From contig OZ024783.1 in the NCBI GenBank assembly GCA_964017065.1, positions 14,010,040 to 14,074,039 on the forward strand: a stretch of 64,000 nucleotides of DNA, in the 5' to 3' direction. Positions 58,531 through 64,000 of this stretch are shown here, in pieces. Numbering within the stretch: position 1 is the stretch's first letter; each line of letters opens with the position of its first letter. Below the pieces are notes generated by a model. The model was given only the letters and a program-made list of their open reading frames with translations, made no database searches and was not told the origin of the DNA. Both the position numbers and the translations under genes were made by a program. Origin of the DNA: Haliclona indistincta (Eukaryota; Porifera; Demospongiae; Haplosclerida; Chalinidae).

Positions 58531-59650
58531 AGCGTTTGTCCTTTTCAAAGTTCCCGATAAGTAGGAAACGCCCTTTTTAGCACGTGCGCACATTATAATT
58601 GGCGCTTGGTTTCAAACAAGATACCTGGCATTCTAGCTGCCAATGATGCAGATGACTCAGGGACGACGATCCGCGACAACAGAGATCAGAAACACCTGAA
58701 AACCAACAACTTTTACACGACAAGGCCGCTACCAGAAAGCGACGACGAGAGGCAGAGTCACCCGATCACTGACGTGAAAGCGGACGACTGGAGCGACAAA
58801 AGAATATCAACGGGCCTGCCGGAGACGCCGGCGGAAAGCAGTAGCTGCAATAGGGCAAACAGTAACTTAGGTACGTCTTAGACTCTAATGAGCTCGTGTG
58901 TGGATAGCAGTAGAGCCGGCCGCATGCAGTGAGTGAGGAGACCGAGGAACCCTACTCATCACATCTTCCAGGTACATTGTTCCCATGACGCCTAGCCAGG
59001 AACACACTCTGCAAGAGATAGTTGGAGAAAGTGCACCATATCTGAACATAACCTAACTATTGGTTCTATTCAACATCAGCAAAAACATTAGCGCTGTTAA
59101 AATTACATTATAGCACAAAAATCTGTGGTGAAACTGGTGTTCACATGATACAGACTTATCTACTAATATCTGGACTCACCACATAACCTGGTGCAAATAA
59201 TAATTATTATGTTATACACAACTATACACTAACGAGGCTAAATTATATCAATGCTCACGCTCGCCCCTGCCATTCCATGAATGTACTAGTTATAATAGGT
59301 ATAGTTGTAATAAAACAATCAAGTTACTGATAGTGTGATTAACGAAACAAAGATAATGATGATAAGGGAGTTGTACATAATTAATTTTTGTAAATTAACA
59401 ACTTTACAATGACAAGGCAAAGGTAAGTAGTCTAGTGAGCTGTACCATAATTAATAAACAAAAGAAGGCAAAAACAAAATAAACCAAAATTTAATATTAT
59501 TATAAAAATTATTATAGCTAGCCTAAACTTATGCTAGAGTTACATTTGTAATAAGCAAGGAAATGGAAAAGGGGGACAAGAAAAGAAAGTGATAGTGTGA
59601 TTGCATCAATACGTTGTAGTTAATAAAACTTTCATTGTTGAAAATCACTG
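58531..59650. other. Spacer between convergent genes
   Basis: 58600-58880 is less AT-rich and has an open frame without ATG, ending at a GT donor-like site (TTAGGTACGT). It could be a 5' exon of a gene I cannot define. The rest is AT-rich. Confidence 0.4.
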
Positions 59651-61009
59651 TTAAGACAAAAGATCAAGAATAATTTTAACGGGTGGTTTTCCAGGAAGAT
59701 AGATTGCTCGGGCACTGGCTTTAATTTCAGTTGAGCTGAAACTCATAATAACTTCCATTTTCCGTTCTTTGCGAGGGAAGTTTTCTGAATTCAATATTTT
59801 TAGCTCAATTATTCCAATTTGTTTGGTGTCATCATCTGTTGTGTACTGGACTCTTGGATTGGTTGAACGGTAGAACTCGAAATTTATATATGTTGAACTT
59901 TGACTTACAGGAATTAAGGTTCCTGAATTAAAGACATCATCGGCTTTGACCATGTCATTTTGTAAAACGAATGCTTTAAAGACATCTTTACAATACACTT
60001 CATGTTCATCAGCTGAATCACACCAACGTTGACTTTCTTTATGCACACCTTCTTTGAATGGAAGATTTATTTTAATGCCATATGAAGCATCAACTGCGCG
60101 TGCTTTAATTACGCCAGGATTAAGGCCATAAATGACAGCTCCTTTAGAAACTGCCAACGTATGCTTCGAAGGAACAAGCAATGACAATTTCTTTTCACCA
60201 ACTGTCTGCTTAACTATGACATTTTTGAGATGACTAAAGACATACCAGCAGCCTCCAAATCCTCCGGCTATAAAGACTGTACTTATGTTGTGAACCGCAA
60301 CTCGTTGTAGCGCATTAATGACACATACATCAATTTCCTTTAAAACTGGAAGAAAAAATTCTTCCATTTTTGAATTACTGAATTGCAAAATTGCATCATC
60401 GTCGTTGTCTAGCAATACAACTCGTGGATCATTAAGGTTTTCGATGCCTTCCTGGATAACACTCATTTTGTAAAACTTGACAAATTTGTGGTTGAGTATT
60501 AACCGACTATGTCCTGTTGCACGTGTTGATTGGAGCTCTCCAAATCTTAACTTGAGCTTTTCAAAATCAAGATATATAATACTTCTCAAACTTGCATGGT
60601 GTTGCTCCTCTCGGCCTTTTTTAGTCAGGAATTTTGAAAAACCAGGATCTTGAACAATTTTTTCCAGAAAAAGTGAAAAGTTTTGATTGACTCTTGCTCC
60701 GCCATGATCGTTTCCTGTTGGAGGTATGATTACTTCATAGCTGTCAGGTTCAGTGTACACCTGAGCTGTTATATCAGTTGTACCTCCACCTATGTCTAAG
60801 ACAAGGTAATTTTTCATTTCTTCTGAATCAGGGATAGGATCTGAATATGCTTGCATTTTGTCATTGTCGAGCTGAAGGCAGTAGAGAGCTGCACACTCCG
60901 GTTCAAGAGCGAGCGACAGTTTGTGTTCATTCTTGGTAACTGGCCGCATAATCTGTTGTCCATATGGAATAAGAGAAGAGATTCCATCTTTATCAGAGCA
61001 AAGACAAGC
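59651..61009 (-). CDS. HSPA12-like Hsp70-family protein, C-terminal exon (partial)
   Basis: An exon of about 452 residues begins after the acceptor TATAG at 61010-61014 and ends with TAA at 59651. The frame is open upstream of the ATG at 60949, reading CSDKDGISSLIPYGQQI, which supports an internal exon. Motifs of the HSPA12 group are LALEPECAALYC, the phosphate-binding LVLDIGGGTTDITAQ, VFIAGGFGGC (adenosine region), NPGVIKARAVDASYGIKIN and MSFSSTEIKASAR. The N-terminal roughly 150-200 residues of the ATPase domain are missing. No upstream exon was recognised between 61010 and the window end. Members are cytosolic ATPase-fold proteins of uncertain chaperone activity. The gene is convergent with PI4KA. 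Confidence 0.85.
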   Translation of the reverse strand, partial: ACLCSDKDGISSLIPYGQQIMRPVTKNEHKLSLALEPECAALYCLQLDNDKMQAYSDPIPDSEEMKNYLVLDIGGGTTDITAQVYTEPDSYEVIIPPTGNDHGGARVNQNFSLFLEKIVQDPGFSKFLTKKGREEQHHASLRSIIYLDFEKLKLRFGELQSTRATGHSRLILNHKFVKFYKMSVIQEGIENLNDPRVVLLDNDDDAILQFSNSKMEEFFLPVLKEIDVCVINALQRVAVHNISTVFIAGGFGGCWYVFSHLKNVIVKQTVGEKKLSLLVPSKHTLAVSKGAVIYGLNPGVIKARAVDASYGIKINLPFKEGVHKESQRWCDSADEHEVYCKDVFKAFVLQNDMVKADDVFNSGTLIPVSQSSTYINFEFYRSTNPRVQYTTDDDTKQIGIIELKILNSENFPRKERKMEVIMSFSSTEIKASARAIYLPGKPPVKIILDLLS

Positions 61010-61014
61010 CTATA

Positions 61015-61849
61015 CCATGAAAATAAAGAACAAATAATCACATGTTACTATCACAGTAAACAAATCTTCCAAGAGAGTGATTTAGTTTAAAATGTACTTA
61101 TAAGCTACATTGGTCTATACATGTACATGTGACGCAGTGCCCAAATAAATGAAATAAAATTAATATGCAAACTCCACAAAAATTAGTAAAAATTTTTACA
61201 AACTGTAATCTGTACAGGATCCTGTACAAACTGTACAGGATTTATTTTATAAACTCTGAAAACTGCCTAGTTTTACGAATAGAAAGACACGATCCTTTGA
61301 AGATCATTAAAAATAGGCGTACCCGCCACCTTAAACAGTACTGCTCGTATAGCTGGCTACCACAATTCTGCTCTCATCATGGACTGGGCATTAGGTGTGG
61401 TATGCCAACAACCAAATAGCAGAACTCTAGAAATGCCATTATGGAGAAGACACAAAGAAGCATGCAGACACTCGACTTATTGCCCATTATTATATTTATT
61501 GTTGATGCACTGAATAATACATCTCTTGATCTGGTACCGTGGTACGTACAGTGGACACATGTTGTTGCCATGCTCATATTTGAAAGCTCTTTCTTTTTAT
61601 TGGTTTAAAATGCAACTGCTGATATCTGGGTAGCTCTTGGTTCAGGAAAACATTTCCTACTGGCACATAAACACTATAATTATGCCACAATCTTAGAAAA
61701 GAAAGGTCCTTGGCATTGCCATTTTTTCACAGATACACTGGCTGTGATAGTACTTCAGCTCTTTTCAGAAGAGGAAAAAGTCAGCCTGGGAAGCATGGAA
61801 CTTGATTGCTTCCCAGATATTTCTCAGCACTTTTTACAATGGGACCCTG
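61015..61849. other. Spacer upstream of the HSPA12-like exon
   Basis: No exon recognised. CCGCCACCTTAA at about 61324 resembles an end of the TTAA element family. Confidence 0.4.
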
Positions 61850-62570
61850 TAAAACGCGGAATACGGAATAGCGGAATAGCGGAATAAAAGTGGGCGTGTA
61901 AGGTGGGCGTTGCTGATCAAAAATCAACTGGTCAGTTCATGCTACACAACATGGACCATGGACTAGCGCCGTCTCGCTAGAAACTAAACCCAAGACCCTA
62001 AATAACTTCGCCTAACAGCGCCCAGTATGGACCTAACAGCGCCCAGTATTCGCCTAACAGCGCCCAGTATTCGCCTAACGGTGCCTAGTATGGACCTAAC
62101 AGCGCCCAGTATTCGCCTAACGGCGCCTAGTATGGACCTAACAGTGCCCAGTATTCGCCTAACGGTGCCTAGTATGGACCTAACAGCACCTAGTGTTTGC
62201 CTAACAGCGCCGTTAGGTGAATACTGGGCGCTGTTAGGTCCATACTAGGCACCGTTAGGCGAATACTGGGCGCTGTTAGGCGAATACTGGGCGCTGTTAG
62301 GTCCATACTAGGCACCGTTAGGCGAATACTGGGCGCTGTTAGGCGAATACTGGGCGCTGTTAGGTCCATACTGGGCGCTGTTAGGCGAAGTTTTTTAGGG
62401 TCTTGGGTTTAGTTTCTAGTGTGAGACCACGCAATAATGGCGCCAGCATGTTTTGCAGTGTCCCAGTGCATGAACTGCAGTTGTTTACATTAATTTTTGT
62501 TCAGCAACGCCCACCTTACACGCCCACTTTTATTCCGCTATTCCGTATTCCGCGTTTTACAGTGTCCCTT
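61850..62570. mobile_element. Foldback element with minisatellite arms, large copy
   Basis: The outer arms (ACGCGGAATACGGAATAGCG and TTCCGTATTCCGCGTTTTAC) are followed by GTGGGCGTGTAAGGTGGGCG and its inverse, then AACCCAAGACCCTAAA. Next come about nine 21-bp units (CCTAACAGCGCCCAGTATTC or GGACCTAACAGCG variants) and about eight inverted units. Protein frames built from the units are artefacts. Confidence 0.8.
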
Positions 62571-62941
62571 TTACAATTGCATCAAAGCCATACACACAAG
62601 TAGACTTATCTTCTTCAACATTCAGCTCACTGCAAAGATTCACTTCAGCAAGCGTAGCAGTTTTGAGCTCATCAATGAAGCAAGAATGGAACTATTTTTG
62701 TCAAGAAGCAAAACTTTGGAAATATTCCACCAATATATAGCCACGGCAATGCTCTATTGAGACATGCAAGGCGAGCTGCTTATCTGGGCTACAATTGAGA
62801 AAGCAGAACAGCGGAGGCCTACTCCAGAATCTTGAGGATGGACTTAGAATAACAGCAGCAGAAAATGGGTGCCTATTTGGATGACACAGTCAATAACCGG
62901 CAAAGCATGCCAGTGGAGTAAGTTTTAGCCAGCTGAGAAAA
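62571..62941. other. Spacer, nothing recognised
   Basis: No supported feature. Confidence 0.4.
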
Positions 62942-63386
62942 TTAAGCCCCGTTTACACGGTTGCGTTTTCATCTGAAAACGCAAAGAAATATTTGCGGAT
63001 GCACTTCACGTTTACACGAAAACGATAACTTGAAAACGCTTTGCAAAGTGGAAACCTTTGAAAACGACAACTTGAAAACGACCTAGACCTAAAATACGAC
63101 TCAACTTTCTACGTGTAAACGCCAAAAAACGATAACGCGATTTTGTTATGAACCTCAGCCTTCATACTAGCAGAGAATACTAGCAATAGTCCTTAGACAA
63201 CGAGTAACGTGAGTTTTCTCTCGTTGCTTCAACAGCTTCGTGCGTACAGTTTGCTTCACCCATCGTGGCCACACCCACATTCTAACCACTTAATTAACTT
63301 CCGGTTAATTTCACTGGTGTCGTAAAAACGCTGTGGTGAATCCGCATACTTTCCCCCATAGCGTCACCGTGTAAACGGGACCTTAA
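62942..63386. mobile_element. TTAA-flanked MITE with CCCCGTTTACACGG ends
   Basis: The left end TTAAGCCCCGTTTACACGG and right end CCGTGTAAACGGGACCTTAA are inverted repeats, 445 bp apart. The interior is rich in GAAAACG words. Non-coding. Confidence 0.7.
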
Positions 63387-63480
63387 TAGTTTCCTCGTTC
63401 ATGAACGTTGAAATTTAATCACCATCAAATTTGTCAGAATGCACTACGCGGTTGGGTCCTTTTAAAAATTCAAAGCTTAA

Positions 63481-64000
63481 CCCTTTAAGCCCAATGACGC
63501 CATTTGGCGTCATACATACTTAACCCTTTATAGGCTATTGACGCCTTAAGGCGTCATAATTGACTCCACCTACTCTAGACGTCATAAATAGTGTGAAAAG
63601 TGCTCTAGGAAGGTCAAATCAAGTTTAATTTCAAATTACCTGAAAAAAAACACTGTTTTTCGTCGCGCCCTCTCCACTAAACCATATAGAATGGGGGGAC
63701 GGGGGGTGTCCCCCCTTTAACCCGCCGGGGTTCGAAGGGGCAGAGCCCCTCACCGCTTTCGGCATTTTAGGGCTTCAGGATGCCCGGAAATGCATACTTT
63801 GGCATAGAATATGGTCTAAACTGTGCTGTTTGCTCACCTGGACACCACCAGGTTTTTGTATCAGTCACCAGGGCTAAATGAAGACCAAAATTAGCTCAAA
63901 AATGACGAGGCCGCAGCCCTTAAGTGGCTTCAGTTCCGAAGTGGGAGTGGCCAACTCAGAGTTTAGTACATGGTCGTAAACTTTGACATGCCTGGTAAAA
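63481..64000. mobile_element. piggyBac-like non-autonomous element, second copy (cut by window end)
   Basis: Reverse-complement relative of 443-1047. It has TTAACCCTTTA ends at about 63479 and 63522, followed by the same interior in opposite orientation, including AGAGCCCCT and the stretch ending near the window edge. Two nested ends suggest one copy inserted next to another or an end duplication. Confidence 0.7.

Noticed and set aside
58606..58881. Open frame of 91 codons between PI4KA and the HSPA12-like gene
   Set aside because: It has no ATG near its start and no recognisable domain. A donor-like GTACGT at the end is not enough to define an exon.

Overview
The window looks like nuclear DNA of an early-branching animal, most likely a demosponge such as Amphimedon queenslandica. 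This is inferred from protein type and gene style, not from a search. Supporting signs are short GT-AG introns, an expanded family of secreted fibrinogen-like proteins, an NLR-type leucine-rich-repeat gene, an HSPA12-like gene, and a dense load of foldback elements and MITEs with TA, TTAA or other target duplications. There are two assembly gaps (26760-26959 and 50765-50787), so structural claims near them are provisional.

Layout. 0.4-11.3 kb holds a minus-strand tandem cluster of four copies of one secreted fibrinogen-like gene. Only the second (4393-5364) is clearly intact. The other three carry different lesions, and an internally deleted Ty3/gypsy-like LTR element sits between copies three and four. 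From 12.85 kb to 57.45 kb runs one plus-strand gene, phosphatidylinositol 4-kinase III alpha (PI4KA). Seventeen small exons lie at 12854-17408. After an intron of more than 30 kb come the kinase-domain exons, present twice: an incomplete block at 48113-50613 and a complete block with stop codon and poly(A) signal at 54876-57452. The 5' half of the gene lies outside the window.

The giant PI4KA intron acts as a nursery for other genes. It holds a family of about 120-140-residue proteins with GIY-YIG-like motifs on the plus strand (three intact copies and five or six relics; a fourth intact copy and another relic lie between the two kinase blocks). It also holds an NLR-like LRR gene (minus), a POT/SLC15-like transporter with a homopolymer frameshift (minus), a broken YqaJ/SWIM element gene (minus), and many copies of a composite foldback repeat called here F-G. 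F-G is about 1.2 kb, has TA target sites, a covarying terminal hairpin and promoter-like motifs. A segment containing one GIY-YIG-like gene plus the kinase exons 18-20 has been duplicated (about 47.2-50.76 kb and 53.9-56.4 kb).

Beyond PI4KA, 57.5-64 kb holds palindromic repeats, the C-terminal exon of an HSPA12-like Hsp70-family gene (59651-61009, minus, convergent with PI4KA), a foldback element with minisatellite arms (a smaller relative lies at 35.5 kb), and a second, inverted copy of the piggyBac-like element found at 0.44-1.05 kb. The genes do not form a pathway. The common theme is duplication, nesting and decay.
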